Notes: generated by a model not told the origin, from the sequence alone. A stretch of DNA of 64,000 nucleotides from Diploscapter coronatus (GCA_964036155.1 OZ038422.1:27985201-28049200); one strand, 5' to 3'. Numbered from the stretch's first letter, positions 33,901 through 44,493 are shown. A program made the numbers and translations.

Positions 33901-34671
33901 AATGGGTACGATGAACTATCTGCTTGACACGCCCAAGCAGTTCTCGGGTTTCAGCAATTGTATCGTGGAAGGTAAGTAATTCTTGTCGATCTTTTGTCGA
34001 GTTTCTAATTCCAGACGTGTTGTCCGCCTACAAGTACCTGATCCGCCACTTGATTGAGGCTTCAATGAGAGACTATGAAAAGCTGAAAACGACTGGGAAA
34101 GACTCCTTCACCAGCAGAAACGAGATCCAAGTGCACCGTGCTCATACCTTGTCCATCGCATATGGAGAGCACGCCATCATCCAATGGGGCCTGGAGTTCG
34201 TCAGAGATATTGCCGAACAGAAGAGCAAGCAGGTAAACAACTTCCCCTGAAGAAAGTAAATGTCCAGTAAAATACTGCTTTCAGGTCATGCAACGCGTCC
34301 TGTCCTTGTATTCTCTCTTCGTCTTGGACAAGCACTTGGCCACTCTTTACATCAGCGGCTACTGCTCTGGCCCAGAGTTTGGAGACGGCATTAGATCCAG
34401 TCTGAGACTGACTTGCGCTTCTTTGGCACCGGATGCAATAGGCCTGGTCGACGTTTTGGCGCCTCCTGACTTTATTCTGGGATCATCTTTGGGAGCGGAA
34501 GATGGAAGGTTATTTTTTAGTTGGATGAGTACTCACAGAGGTTGCTGTTTCAGAGCGTATGACCGACTAATGGAAGTGTTCCTGAAGCACGAAAACGAGT
34601 CACCACCCTTCCAGAAGGACCTCGCCAATTTCTTGGTTCAAAGATCTAACAACAACAACTCCAAACTCTAG
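30930..34671 (+). CDS. acox-3: Peroxisomal acyl-CoA oxidase, ACOX3-like
   Basis: Sixteen exons (30930-31028, 31184-31315, 31362-31454, 31577-31651, 31702-31843, 32682-32872, 32919-33049, 33092-33192, 33234-33324, 33366-33409, 33450-33585, 33718-33832, 33869-33971, 34015-34232, 34285-34508, 34554-34671) join in phase to 670 aa, the usual family length. Landmarks: [13 protein letters not shown] (FAD/substrate region), [44 protein letters not shown] and TYEGDNNMILQQ, whose glutamate (about residue 433) is the expected catalytic base. The C-terminal SKL is a peroxisomal PTS1 signal. The enzyme oxidises acyl-CoA to trans-2-enoyl-CoA with H2O2 release in peroxisomal beta-oxidation. The [22 protein letters not shown] pattern is closer to vertebrate ACOX3 (branched-chain) than ACOX1; in nematodes related oxidases also shorten ascaroside side chains. 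Intron 5 (31844-32681) is unusually long and contains tRNA-like sequences. GAATTCAG precedes the ATG. Confidence 0.93.
31052..31135. repeat. Foldback element, family 2, copy b
   Basis: Starts AAGTAGCCCCCTTCAACGAAATAG and ends CTAAGAGGCTACATTT, sharing the terminal TAGCC and inner AACGAAATAG with the copy at 30771-30861. It fills much of intron 1 of the acyl-CoA oxidase gene. Confidence 0.6.
31964..32046. repeat. Purine-only GA-rich tract
   Basis: About 80 nt of almost pure G and A on the plus strand (imperfect GAGAGGG/GAAAG units) inside intron 5 of the acyl-CoA oxidase gene, immediately upstream of the tRNA-like gene. Open frames across it on either strand are artefacts of low complexity. 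Confidence 0.85.
32086..32179 (+). tRNA. tRNA-Gly(TCC)-like gene with 23-nt insert
   Basis: The 94-nt segment folds as a tRNA: acceptor GCGTGGA (32086-32092) pairs with TTCACGC (32172-32178), discriminator A32179; D-arm GTGT/ACAT with an AACGGTA loop; T-stem CGGGG/CCCCG around CTCGACT. Box A (TGGTGTAACGG) and box B (GGCTCGACTCC) are close to consensus and a T5 run follows at about 32184. If 32122-32144 is removed as an intron at the canonical 37/38 position, the anticodon stem GTTGA/TCAAT closes on loop CTTCCAA with anticodon TCC (Gly). Without removal it could instead be a class II-like tRNA with a long variable arm, as in nematode nev-tRNAs, though the anticodon stem then has one mismatch. 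It lies inside intron 5 of the acyl-CoA oxidase gene, same strand. Confidence 0.6.
32409..32479 (-). pseudogene. Decayed tRNA-Gly(TCC)-like sequence
   Basis: On the minus strand, box A-like TGGTGTAGTGATGG, a perfect anticodon stem GGACG/CGTCT around loop CTTCCAA (anticodon TCC), and a T-loop TTCAATC can be seen. The acceptor stem (GCGCCTG/CGGACAC) has two mismatches and the T-stem one. A T5 run follows at about 32398-32402. It is best read as a tRNA-Gly pseudogene or tRNA-derived fragment, in the same intron as the gene at 32086 but on the opposite strand. Confidence 0.5.
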
Positions 34672-34907
34672 ATATCCTTGTGAAATTTTGTAATCTGGTA
34701 TTTTTAAGAATAAATTTCCTTTTCAATGGCATGAAGTATTTTGTTAGGGCCATTAAAATTACGTCTTTACGATGCCCAAGCGCACTGCGTTTCGCTTTAT
34801 GTGTTAGCTCGCTTGTAATTTGCAGGTGAGAGATAAGACTTTTGGACGACGAAGTATCGACTCAACTTTTCAAGTATTTGCTAGATAAGTTTATCATCAT
34901 CTGCGTC

Positions 34908-35967
34908 ATGAAGTACCTTATTTGTGAGTAAATCTTCCTTTTTCTAACTTTCATAGTAACTTTCAGTATTATTTTCTTATTTCGCTCTTGCGCAAAGTCA
35001 AGGCCGATGTAACGTCAACACATTTTCCCTATGTAAAACGGGACTTTGCCAGAACACCGGAATGGACCCTAATCAGGCCAGGAATTTGTTCACGGTAATC
35101 AGTATTGTTTTCTTGAAAGAAAGATCAATTGTCCAGAACTGGACAATCATGTACAATCAATTCCTGACTTTGTTCGGACAAAACCCTGGGACTACGCAAG
35201 GGATGCTCCAAGTCTGCAATGGCATTGAGACGTTCAATCTGTGCATGTTCGGTAATATGGATTGCATGTTCATGGGCTACCTCGCCAACCAGACGGATGA
35301 TATCGTCCAGGCATATTCATTTCAATTCAATTTTCGTTAACACTCAATTTTCAGGCATTCATGTCCAGAGGAGTCTACGATATGTACTCCAACTTCAACT
35401 GTGGCCCCGGAATCAATAGTAATCCAGTTTCTTTTTATTTCTTCGAAAAAGATAGTATTTTCAGCACTTCTTCACGAAGGTCTTGCCTGCTCCCAACGTA
35501 TCATGAGCGGTTATCAGAACACGCTCCAGGCCTGTGTCACGACGTACCAGAGCTCTGTTACTCATGATCCATCCAATGGATGCCAGTAATTAGTTCAACT
35601 TTTTCTCTAAAGGCAAAATGCGGCTCAGATATGCGACGGGTCTGATCAACTGCTGGTCTGCTCCGTTCTACACTGCTCCATGCCGAAGAGAGAGGAGTGC
35701 CGACGTTTGGTGGGCTTGTGAGTCGAATAGACGGCTCACCTGGAGACAGTTCCCTAATTGCAATCTTTCTTGCGATTGTACATTGATTCGCTGGGATGTT
35801 TTGGAAATGCTTTGATTTTAGTAGTCCGAGGTCCCTTTGCGACGGAAGAGTACTTGGATACCCACCACAAGGTCATAGACGGCGTTCACCACTTCAAGAT
35901 TCCCGACTACATCGACCTGGTCGACGGAAAGAAGGTCAAAGTTGAAGGACCTTGGATGCACGACTAA
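34908..35967 (+). CDS. Secreted cysteine-containing family, member 1
   Basis: Seven exons (34908-34923, 34967-35094, 35137-35304, 35355-35418, 35465-35585, 35629-35777, 35822-35967) give 263 aa. A short signal peptide (MKYLILLFSYFALAQS) precedes a protein with spaced cysteines (RCNVNTFSLCKTGLC, VCNGIETFNLCMFGNMDC, FNCGPG, NTLQACVTTY, APCRRE, VWWACES). It is homologous along its full length to the two minus-strand genes downstream: compare YATGLIN...TAPCRRE with YAQALMN...TGPCRTL. I do not know a function; the pattern recalls nematode-specific DUF19-like secreted proteins but I cannot assign it. The exon 5-6 junction is decisive: splicing at 35585/35629 restores the family frame. The gene ends 62 bp from the stop of the convergent minus-strand paralogue. 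Confidence 0.75.
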
Positions 35968-35989
35968 CAAAATCTCTTACGTTTAAACA

Positions 35990-36003
35990 TTTATTTAAAT
36001 AAA
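35990..36003. terminator. Overlapping convergent poly(A) signals
   Basis: AATAAA on plus (35998-36003) and its complement TTTATT (35990-35995, serving the minus strand) are 2 nt apart, between stops 62 bp apart. They serve as 3'-end signals for the two tail-to-tail paralogues. Confidence 0.7.
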
Positions 36004-36029
36004 ATATTTTATTTTACAAAAAGAGAAGA

Positions 36030-37308
36030 TCATTCAAGTTGCGTTGACTCGATCCATCTTGGCTCATGGTAGACCTTCTTGTCACCAAGTAGTTCGTAGT
36101 GACCATCTTCAAGTTTTTTCTTGAGAAAACTTAAAGATGAAAAGCTTACCAATGAAGTACTCGAATTTCTGCGACTGCTCATTGAACCTCGACATTTGAT
36201 CGGTGATTTCAAAGGCCAATTGATCGGTCCCTGATTAATTTCTCAGTTTCATTTAACACTTCAAGAGTTCTTACAAGGACACTTGGTGATGTGTCGACAA
36301 TGCCAAAACTGCGCATTGGAGTATTCCCTCGCTGATTGGCAACCATACCAGAAGGCTCTGGACTAAAAATCAAATTGCTTAAAGCTGATCTCTTGAAAAC
36401 TGTACATTGTGTCCGGGAAGAGTTCGGCATGGTCCAGTCTGATAGATGGAGCCGATTCCGTTCATGAGGGCTTGAGCGTAGCTGAAATTCGTCATCGTTT
36501 AAAATTAAGAAGATTAAGACGTGCGTGCAAGAATTGTCCCTATCAGCAGTCGTGTTCTTGTTGTAAGCATCGAAGTACGCCCCCATCTCCCTCTGGTAGT
36601 TCATGAACGTCCTGAGTGTGCAGTCGGTGTAGTTGGCTGATTCGTAGATCGCTGAATTCCCCGAGAAAATTTTCGTCTCCAATTTTCAAGTACCGAAGAA
36701 GCCCGCTCCGCATTTGAAGGCCCAATCCTGGAGGAAGCCGGAGTACTGGTAGGCAGTTGCAGGTGAGTCACCCCTTGCGACATGGCCGAATACTCCCAGA
36801 CACGTTCCGATGTTCCCAGCTCCAAGACAGGCGTAGAAATTCGCCCAGCCGCTGAATTTCGTTATTTTCAAAATTTTCCGACTAAACTCAGTTACTTGCA
36901 AACGTTGACGAGGTTTCCGATGGAGTAGTCGGTTCCAATCAAATTCTGAACCACTTGATCCATTCTATCTGGGTACTTCCAGAAGTCGTTCATGCTGGAG
37001 AAATCAAGGGTGATTTTGAAGCTTCGCAGAATGCTTACTCGGTGTTCCAGTACTCTCCCAATCTTGCAGTGCAATACGTGAACTGGGGCTGGTTGCAGTA
37101 CTGTTGTTGAGCCCAGGCATAGGTGAGTATCGCTAGATTTGGAATTAGAAGCAAACTACCTTAGGCTTCCTGTATTTACAAATGGATAGGGGTAGGGAAT
37201 GCAGGAAAAGCGGAAAAACGAGAAAAAGAGCTGTCTGTGTCTGTCATCCGTTTGTAAATACAAGAGACCACTATATTGAAACTCACCGGATAGAACGAAG
37301 ATCCTCAT
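36030..37308 (-). CDS. Secreted cysteine-containing family, member 2
   Basis: Nine exons (37287-37308, 37039-37132, 36896-36994, 36694-36851, 36525-36651, 36406-36481, 36275-36362, 36150-36230, 36030-36106) give 273 aa in consistent phase. The signal peptide is MRIFVLSAILTYAWAQ. Conserved blocks are YCTARLGEYWNT, VNVCNGWANFYACLG, FKCGAGFF, NYTDCTLRTF, YAQALMNGIGSIY, TGPCR, FWYGCQS and, at the C-terminus, LLGDKKVYHEPRW. The donor of exon 5 is GC rather than GT (36523-36524); the paralogue at 37.6-39.2 kb has a normal GT at the same position and the same phase. One intron (36363-36405) is absent from that paralogue. Role unknown; likely secreted. Confidence 0.8.
37171..37262. repeat. Intronic foldback with TGTATTTACAAA arms
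   Basis: TGTATTTACAAATGGAT and ATCCGTTTGTAAATACA face each other across about 58 nt, in intron 1 of secreted-family member 2. Confidence 0.7.
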
Positions 37309-37625
37309 AGTTCGAGCGATAAATTGAGATCCAGACCAAAATCGCCTACCTACTGCCAAAAAATCGCGTCAAGCAGGGAAGACAGTAAGAGATAAACGAT
37401 AAGAGTACTTTACATTAGGCATAGTTTTGACTCGAGAACATAAAACCGATTTTATGTGCGCTGATTTTCGAAGGGAAGAAGCGAGGAATTGTCCAATGGC
37501 AAGTGAAACGTAATCAAGTAATCAATTTTTAGCTTATTAAGCAGAAAATCAATACATTAACATTTATGTAAACAAAATTTATAAATACAAGAAAAAATAA
37601 AATTAAAGAAGAAGTTGAAATAGTT

Positions 37626-39232
37626 TTAGACCAACTGAGGACCATGATGGACCACTTTGTCTCCAATTCGCTGGGAATATCCATCTATAATTTTAAAATA
37701 GCGGAATTCGACTACATTTCGAGGTCTACCTATCATAAATTCTCCCTGAGGCTTGAAACTCTTCGGTATTGGCTTGAAATCAGTCTGTGGCTTATGACCA
37801 CTCCCGATCTTCCTCTCATCCATCATCACATCCAGTCCAGGCATCGATGGTGCTACGACTAAAATTACCATTTACCAAAACTTAAACCAAATGATAGCAA
37901 ATAGTACTAGGACACTTGGTAATCGTGAAGCAGTGCCAGAATTGGGCGTTAGTGTATTGTCTAAATTTAGACACCATAGAATGGCAGCTTTTACGACATC
38001 ACCTGGTGGATTGGCACCCATACCAGAAGGCTCTGTTGCCCAAACTTGGTACTGCTCGGCATGGTCCTGTCTCATAGACACGACCGACACCATTCATCAG
38101 GTTCTGGGCGTATCTGACAAGGAATGTAAACAGTATGTAAATCACAGATCTTGCTTAAAACTGGTAGGCTACCTGAATCGAATGCGCTGAACACGTTAGT
38201 CAAGTCAAAAAAAAATCCTAAAGTCTCAAATAGTATCGTAATTTTGCTGCGAATTTTGCTTTGCTTCTGCAGCGAATAATGCCATTTTCAACACTCGATT
38301 TTACAATGTGAAGCTAATTTTTAATTTCTGTTGATGCATTGTGAAGCGAATAGTTGAAATTGGGAGTTATTCGGAACCTTTAGCGTTTTCTGACTTGATT
38401 ATCGTGACCAGTGTGTTCGATTGGGATTACCTACCGATCTTGAGCATGATCCGTGATTTACACATTATTTGCATTCCTTGTGAGGAATTATTCGTTTTAG
38501 TTTAAAAAGTAAAAAGAATATTTACGTGCAGACATTATCCTTGTCAGCGGTAACATTTTGGTAGTACGAAGTTATGAGTTGGCTCATTTCAGGCTGATAA
38601 TTGGCGAACGTACTTTGCGTGCAATTCGTGAAGTTTGCATTTTCATAAACCGCTAAATCGTCAGTCATCAAATCAAATTGACGAATATTCGCGAATATAA
38701 AATACCAAAGAACCCGGCGCCACATTTGAAGCCCCAGTCAGAAAGTAAGCCTTCATAGGCGAATGCTAGGGGTGGGGAATTTCCCATTCCGACCATACCG
38801 AACATGCCTAGGCAATTATTGATGTTATCCGGACCCAAGCAGGCATAGAAATTCGCAAAACCGCTAAAATTGGCATTTTCTTGAACTTCCTCGTTTTTTC
38901 AAGACTTACTTGCAGATATTGACATAGTTATCGATGACGTATGGCTGTTTGATCAGAGACTGTAGAACTCGATCAAATGTGCTCAAATCTGACCAGAAAT
39001 TGGTCATGCTGAAACGACGTTTTTTTTTTCAAAATTCCGGGACAAAGTCTAAGTTTTGTCGCCTTACTCGGTGTTCCAGTAAGTTCCTAATTGAATCGTA
39101 CAGAATTGAAATCTCGTTTGCTCACAAGTATCGAAGCCTTGCCCAAGAACCAGACCAATTAGGCCTAATAAATATGCTACTTATCTAGATAATTATTACA
39201 ATTTAATTACCCAAAACTATAAGAATCTTCAT
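37626..39232 (-). CDS. Secreted cysteine-containing family, member 3
   Basis: Nine exons (39211-39232, 39068-39164, 38910-39008, 38706-38863, 38526-38652, 38003-38113, 37908-37960, 37730-37858, 37626-37684) give 284 aa. The signal peptide is MKILIVLGLIGLVLGQG. It aligns throughout with member 2: first five exons have almost identical lengths (22, 97 vs 94, 99, 158, 127 nt). Blocks: FCTIQLGTYWNT, NICNGFANFYACLG, NNCLGMFGMVGMG, FKCGAGFF, NFTNCTQSTF, YAQNLMNGVGRVYETGPCR, FWYGCQST, FWHCFTITKCP, and a longer proline/lysine linker before RIGDKVVHHGPQLV. Same orientation as member 2, so a local tandem duplication is likely. Function unknown. Confidence 0.8.
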
Positions 39233-39518
39233 AGTGGCTCAACTACTTGGTTGGAATCTAAAAAGATATCGATTTTAGAGATATTTGCCAAAGAAAGAGT
39301 TTGATTTTGGCAGTAGCTAGCGGCAAATCATAGATAACAAACTAGGGGAAGCTCCTAAAATCAAATTTATCGCTCCAATTCATTTTACCGTTTATGGCAT
39401 GGCAATTTTATAGCTCGTTTATCATTGTTAACTCATTTTTACGTCATTTTTATTTTGTGCATTTTCTAAATCAATAGTTTTGCAAGTTTCATTTATTTTC
39501 AAGTCAATATCAAGTATG

Positions 39519-39674
39519 AGGGCTCGTTCAGATTTTGTTCGTATAAGCGCGAGCATTGAGAAATAGTATTGTTTGTGAAGAGAAAGGAGAGAATATTGAC
39601 TCTGTGCTCTCTCTCAACGAACAATGCTATTTCTCAATGCTCGCGCTAGAACGAGCAAAGCTTGAACGAACCCT
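39519..39674. mobile_element. MITE-like element with ~65-bp inverted arms
   Basis: AGGGCTCGTTCA at the left end is matched by TGAACGAACCCT at the right end, and the inner arms GCGCGAGCATTGAGAAATAG and CTATTTCTCAATGCTCGCGC are exact reverse complements. The spacer is a short GA-rich segment. No transposase frame is present, so it is a non-autonomous foldback element. Confidence 0.8.
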
Positions 39675-40077
39675 AAAATCACAATCTAACTTGGATAAGA
39701 AAAAAGTTTGAATAGCATGAGATTTAGCCCGTTTCAAAGTGCACATATTTTCCATGAAATATAAAAAATATATATAATAAAGATAGAAAGTTCAGAAGAA
39801 AGTAGGAAAAAAATCATACAATAAAAGCTCATAAATCCTAAGTGAAATGAAAAACATAAATCTTGGAATTTCAAAAAGATACCAAATTTTCTGTACCAAG
39901 AAAACTTCAGTATCACAGATATTTTCTATTCGAAAAAAAAAACATGTAGTATTTCGAATTTGAGGAAATTTATTTCTTAAAGTACTCCTTGTAATTTACG
40001 CGTTTTTGGTAATGCCGATCTTTTACAGAACCTCAATCCAAAACATATATTAGAGACGAAGAGTGAGCACTATTCAA

Positions 40078-40144
40078 AGGGGGCGTACTTCCAAAAATTC
40101 TGTCTTATAAAATCCATTTTTCATTATATGAAAGTACGCCCTCT
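40078..40144. repeat. Short hairpin with GGGGGCGTACTTCC arms
   Basis: AGGGGGCGTACTTCC and GAAAGTACGCCCTCT pair across about 40 nt, downstream of the CDC50 stop on the minus strand. It may be part of the 3' UTR or a small foldback element. Confidence 0.6.
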
Positions 40145-40216
40145 AGTATTTACACTTGAAATTTGACATGAAACGTTGGATTTCCTGGTCGGGATTTTGG
40201 AGGTTTTCGACGGTTT

Positions 40217-43200
40217 TTACATATGTGTTGAAGATATGTTTGCCAGTTCGCTTACTCTGAAAATATTGCTAACTTTATTTTAAAAATAGGAGTTAAAAAT
40301 CTTACGAGTGCCCGAATTTGACGTGAATGATGATGAAAATGACGCCCAGGACGATGGCCAGAGAGCCCACAACCAGGTAGGCGATGCCGAGGAAGGAATT
40401 CTTGCCGCCTGAAAATAGGATAGTTTTGGTTAATAACGTTGGATGAAACTAAAATAAGGCGTAATTTTAGTAAATATATAATTGCTAAAATAAAGAATAA
40501 TCTGGTTAAACTATACACGAAAAGCTAAATTAAAGCGTAATTTGAGTAAATCACGTTATGACGAGTTACAATTAGTACCTGCCCAACTAGTCGTCGACAA
40601 AATAAAAGCTTTCTTGCCGCTGAATGCTGTCACATTGTAATCTGAAAATAGAATTTATCTTTAAAATGTGTTAAATTAAAAAGAACTTACTACTATGAAC
40701 GAGGAGTTGGTATTTGCCAGCGGGTAAACCGTTGCGGTATTCGGGTATTGAGCTGAAAAAATTAGAGATTTAAAAAAAAAAAAAAATATGATAAATTTAT
40801 CTTATTCATAACATTAACATATTTTAGGACAGTTTGGATATGAAACATTATATATACGTAAGAAGTTTCTAGCTTAAAAGAATTACCGATCAACAAGCCT
40901 CCAAAGTTTCCTAAAATTGGGCAGGGCCGCTGTTCTCATCCAAATAATGAAGTCGACATCCTCAAAGCCTCCCAATTCGCATGGGTGCTTTTCCCAGTTG
41001 GGTGGTTTGGCGGTGCCCTGAGAAATTTTGAAAATCAAAACTAAATTTTTAGAAATTAAACGTCTAAACTTATTAGCTGATATATAGTAAAGCTAAAATA
41101 AAAACCACTTGATAAAGTATAAAATATAAAAGGTTACGTTTTCAGAAAAAAATACAAATTCTCGGCATTCAGTAGTTACCACCCTTTTCTGAGAAATAAT
41201 GAAGAAAGGAAAAAAGGGTGGAAGCTATGAGACCAACTTTTCAGAAAATAAAAAAAATACTGACATTAAAAACCCCGCAAGGATTTTGGTCGAAACCTGG
41301 CGGATTCTTGAATTTTCTCGTGTGGTCGACGTCCCACAGTACACCATCCTTCGTGAAACTCACGGCACTTTGTCTGGCTAACCCCGACTGATCCATGCGG
41401 TAGATGTCGAAGACGTCTGAATTTTAAAAATTAATTATTCTTATATTTTTAAATCTCATTTTATCTATTTATGCTAAATTACTTGGATATTACTAATTTA
41501 GATATAAACAGTATTAATTTAGACATGTTATACGAGCAGATTTCCTATTTCACAAATTAGAATTCTCCAAAATCCTATTTCTCATTTGATCTCAATTTCG
41601 TCATTACCACTCTTCACTAAATGCAATAAACAATCGCTTGAAATCAGTGTGTTGTTCTGTGAGAGTGTATGATCAGGAAGTCAAAAGAGTCCCTGAATGC
41701 GAGTATTGCATCTGGTCCTTGGATCGTCTAAGGTTCACAGCCAAAAGGGTCATCGATTAAGATAATCAACTGATACAAAAATTCGAATAACGAAGAAAAA
41801 CAAAATAAAGCTCAAGAAGCCTTTTATGCAGGTATTCATCGTCTTGAATAAAAATAAGTCGTTTACCATTAAACTTGGAATTGGCAACAGCACCACAAGG
41901 GACGATCGGTCGACCGTTAGCATCTTTATCGAATGGTTCGCAATCAGAGATAGACTGAAAACAAAAAAATCGATTTAAGTATAAAAAAGATAAAAATAAA
42001 AGAAAACTTCTAATAGTATGTATTATGGAAAATATAGCATTGACTTGAGAACTCGTCTCATTGTGATTCTTTAAGATTGGCTACATATATAGATTGCAAA
42101 ACTATCGAGAAAAAAAACTCAAATTTACATTTAAATTGCCCAGATACTGTTTGTCGTTGCGACTCTTCACATAGCGTCGATGATTTTGGTAGAAGTTCTC
42201 CAGGTAATAGTAGAGGTAAACGTCGCCCTGAAAATTCGAAAGATAAAAGAACAAGATATTTGAAATTTAATTTAAAATAAAGATAAAATATTTTAAAAGA
42301 AAAATAACCCACATTCCAATCTTCGGTCAACTCGAAATTATATGGGCATATTTTTGAGGGCTCGCATGACGTGTACTCGAGTTTTAGCTCTTTTACTGAA
42401 AAACAGAAAATTAAATAAGTAAAAAAATAAGAAAAAGAGTGAATGAAAGAAAATAAAAACAATACCTGAATTAGAAGCGAGGAACAGGGCTATCCCAATT
42501 GGAATGAAGATGATACCGACTGCAAATACTGTGGGAATAACAGTAGAGGCAGTCAAAATTGGCTGCCACGCGGGTAGCTTCTGTTGTCGAAGGCGGGAGG
42601 CTGAAGATTCAAATTATTTTTAGAAAATAGAAATAGTTGAAATTTTTCAAAACACATTAGTCTTTAAAGAAAATATTTGCTTTTGCTATATACGATTTCT
42701 AACAATAAGGCTAAAACTTCGCACGTCTAAAAATACAGAAAAGTTATAAACCCACCAAAACTAGTCATTATTTTCCATTAGAAATATTGAAATTTAGCGG
42801 GTCAACACAAACCCATTCCTTTTCGAAAACAGGAAACCAAAAAGAAGCGTGCTAGCAACCCGCTTAGCAATTGCGAAAAATTGAGTAGCAACGGAGAAAT
42901 AATGGCGGTAAGTGAGAAAAAATAGAAATGCTACCTTTGGGCTTATTTTTGAGCGTTTTGTCGTCCTCCGAAGACCTCGGACCGTCGCTTGAAACTCCGT
43001 TGCTCATCCTAAAAAATTATCATTTCTTTTTTGTAACTTATTCAAATTATATTATTTCTTTTAAAAAATGTAGATCTCCCTATACAAAATTACCTTCTTA
43101 AAAATCTACTTCATCGATGAAAGTTAATAATTCTTGTTCAACATATAAAAATTAAAGATTTTTCACGATACTTCAAAGAATTAGACGTTTCTTAGAAAAT

Positions 43201-44493
43201 ACATCAAACTTTCTGGTAAAAATTAGTAAAATCAAACAATTTTCACGATATCTCAAAAGTTTTCTCACTTGGGTTTAATCCCGGTGTCGTTAATCAGATC
43301 CTCACTGGGCAATCGTCGTTTGTCCCTTTCCGTTGTAGTCTTTTTGGACGAGGCCTGTGCTTTCCGATTCGGCGTCGTCGGGTTGCAAATTGTCGGCTTT
43401 TCTGGAAAATCATTTTTTTTATTTGAAACTTTATATCTTACGAAACATAAGAAAGAGTCCTCATCACGTAACGTTCTTGTAATTTACAAAATCATTAGAT
43501 CTTGAAGAAAAGTGATTAAATATGGTATTTCTGCATGTAAAGTTGCTGTAATATACAGAAAGTCTGATATTTTGAGGAAAGAGTTATAAAAATATAATTT
43601 TGAATATACCTGATTTGGACTCGACCGATTTGGAAGTCTTCGGCTGTGCCTTGTTCGACTTAGCAGTGGCGACTTGAGTGTCCGATCGCTTCGCGGCAGG
43701 CTCTCTATGGGAGCGATCTGAAATATGAAGTTCCAATTTTTCTATTTTCGTTAATTTCTTGAGATTTTCTTTGAAATATATAATTAGGGACCGCGAACTC
43801 CGCCTCTCTTGCACTTTCCGCTTTTTGTTCAAAAAGTGGTCATTTGAAACTCAAAAATGGGAAACAAGTATCATTCAAAATGGGTCGGCATGATCACATT
43901 CGATGGACCATTCATAGAAATGGGCTTTGGCCAGGAAATTATATCAGGAAGTGCGCGTACGCTCAAGATAATTACCAGTGGGGGAACAAAATTCTGTTCG
44001 TTTCGCTGCTCGTTCTGGGTCAATTCCTTCGGCCAAAACTGATTTTATTTTATTTTTTTCTTCACCAATATCTCAGTTACAGCGAGCTTGATAATTGAAT
44101 TAATAAATTGTCGAAAATTATGAACCTTGCAAACCATTTACGGTTCCCATGTATAAATCTTCAGAAAACAGGTTTCTAAACTTTTTTTCTTAACTTCTAA
44201 GTTTTACCTGATTGTGTCGAATCGATCGATTCTTCACTTGACTTTTGACGGTGGATGGACGCTTCTAAATTTTTAATAGTTCAAAAAGTCAATAAAATAG
44301 ACTAACTTCAGAAAATCGATAAAATTTCTCGATCGATTTTTTCCTACCTTTGTCCGTACTTTCGTTCGACCCTACGGGCTGAGTGGACTGCTCCTGCAGC
44401 GGACGGACCAATTTCTTGGATTCCGCCTGAAAGCCTCCTATTTTCCAAAGAAAAAATCTCCAAAATTCGACGATTTTCACAATTTCATACCAT
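40217..44493 (-). CDS. chat-1: CDC50/TMEM30 flippase subunit, extended N-terminus
   Basis: The core has exons 42935-43008, 42466-42600, 42313-42395, 42129-42227, 41867-41954, 41274-41416, 40887-41017, 40691-40752, 40579-40641, 40306-40408 and 40217-40256. It shows the CDC50 layout: TM1 ([20 protein letters not shown]), an ectodomain with [51 protein letters not shown] and [15 protein letters not shown], then TM2 ([18 protein letters not shown]). CDC50 proteins are obligate partners of P4-ATPase phospholipid flippases. Four exons upstream (44348-44426, 44208-44264, 43610-43717, 43269-43401) splice into it in phase and add about 126 Ser/Lys-rich residues, giving about 466 aa instead of about 340. 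The first exon is proposed as only the ATG (44491-44493), which is uncertain; an internal start at 43007 ([10 protein letters not shown]) would give a normal-length protein. The last exon could also use an acceptor 2 nt further on. Confidence 0.85.
41170..41224. repeat. Short hairpin in a CDC50 intron
   Basis: AGTTACCACCCTTTTCT and AAAAAAGGGTGGAAGCT pair imperfectly. It lies in the intron 41018-41273. The core ACCACCCTTTT resembles the hairpin at 51576-51642. Confidence 0.5.

Larger units (their letters stand above)
39233..40216. other. Spacer with a long inverted-repeat element
   Basis: Contains the promoter side of the minus-strand secreted gene, a 156-bp inverted-repeat element (39519-39674), a hairpin (40078-40144) and the 3' flank of the CDC50 gene, with a minus-strand poly(A) signal complement TTTATT near 39969. 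No exon seen. Confidence 0.6.

Noticed and set aside
36030..36212. Apparent frameshift near the 3' end of secreted-family member 2
   Set aside because: Using the acceptor at 36107 instead of the earlier AG restores the frame (FI-DGHYELL), matching the paralogue; no frameshift is needed.
43844..44098. Plus-strand frames of 61 and 84 codons inside a CDC50 intron
   Set aside because: Two different frames are open, neither has splice support or recognisable motifs, and the region is intronic to a well-supported minus-strand gene.
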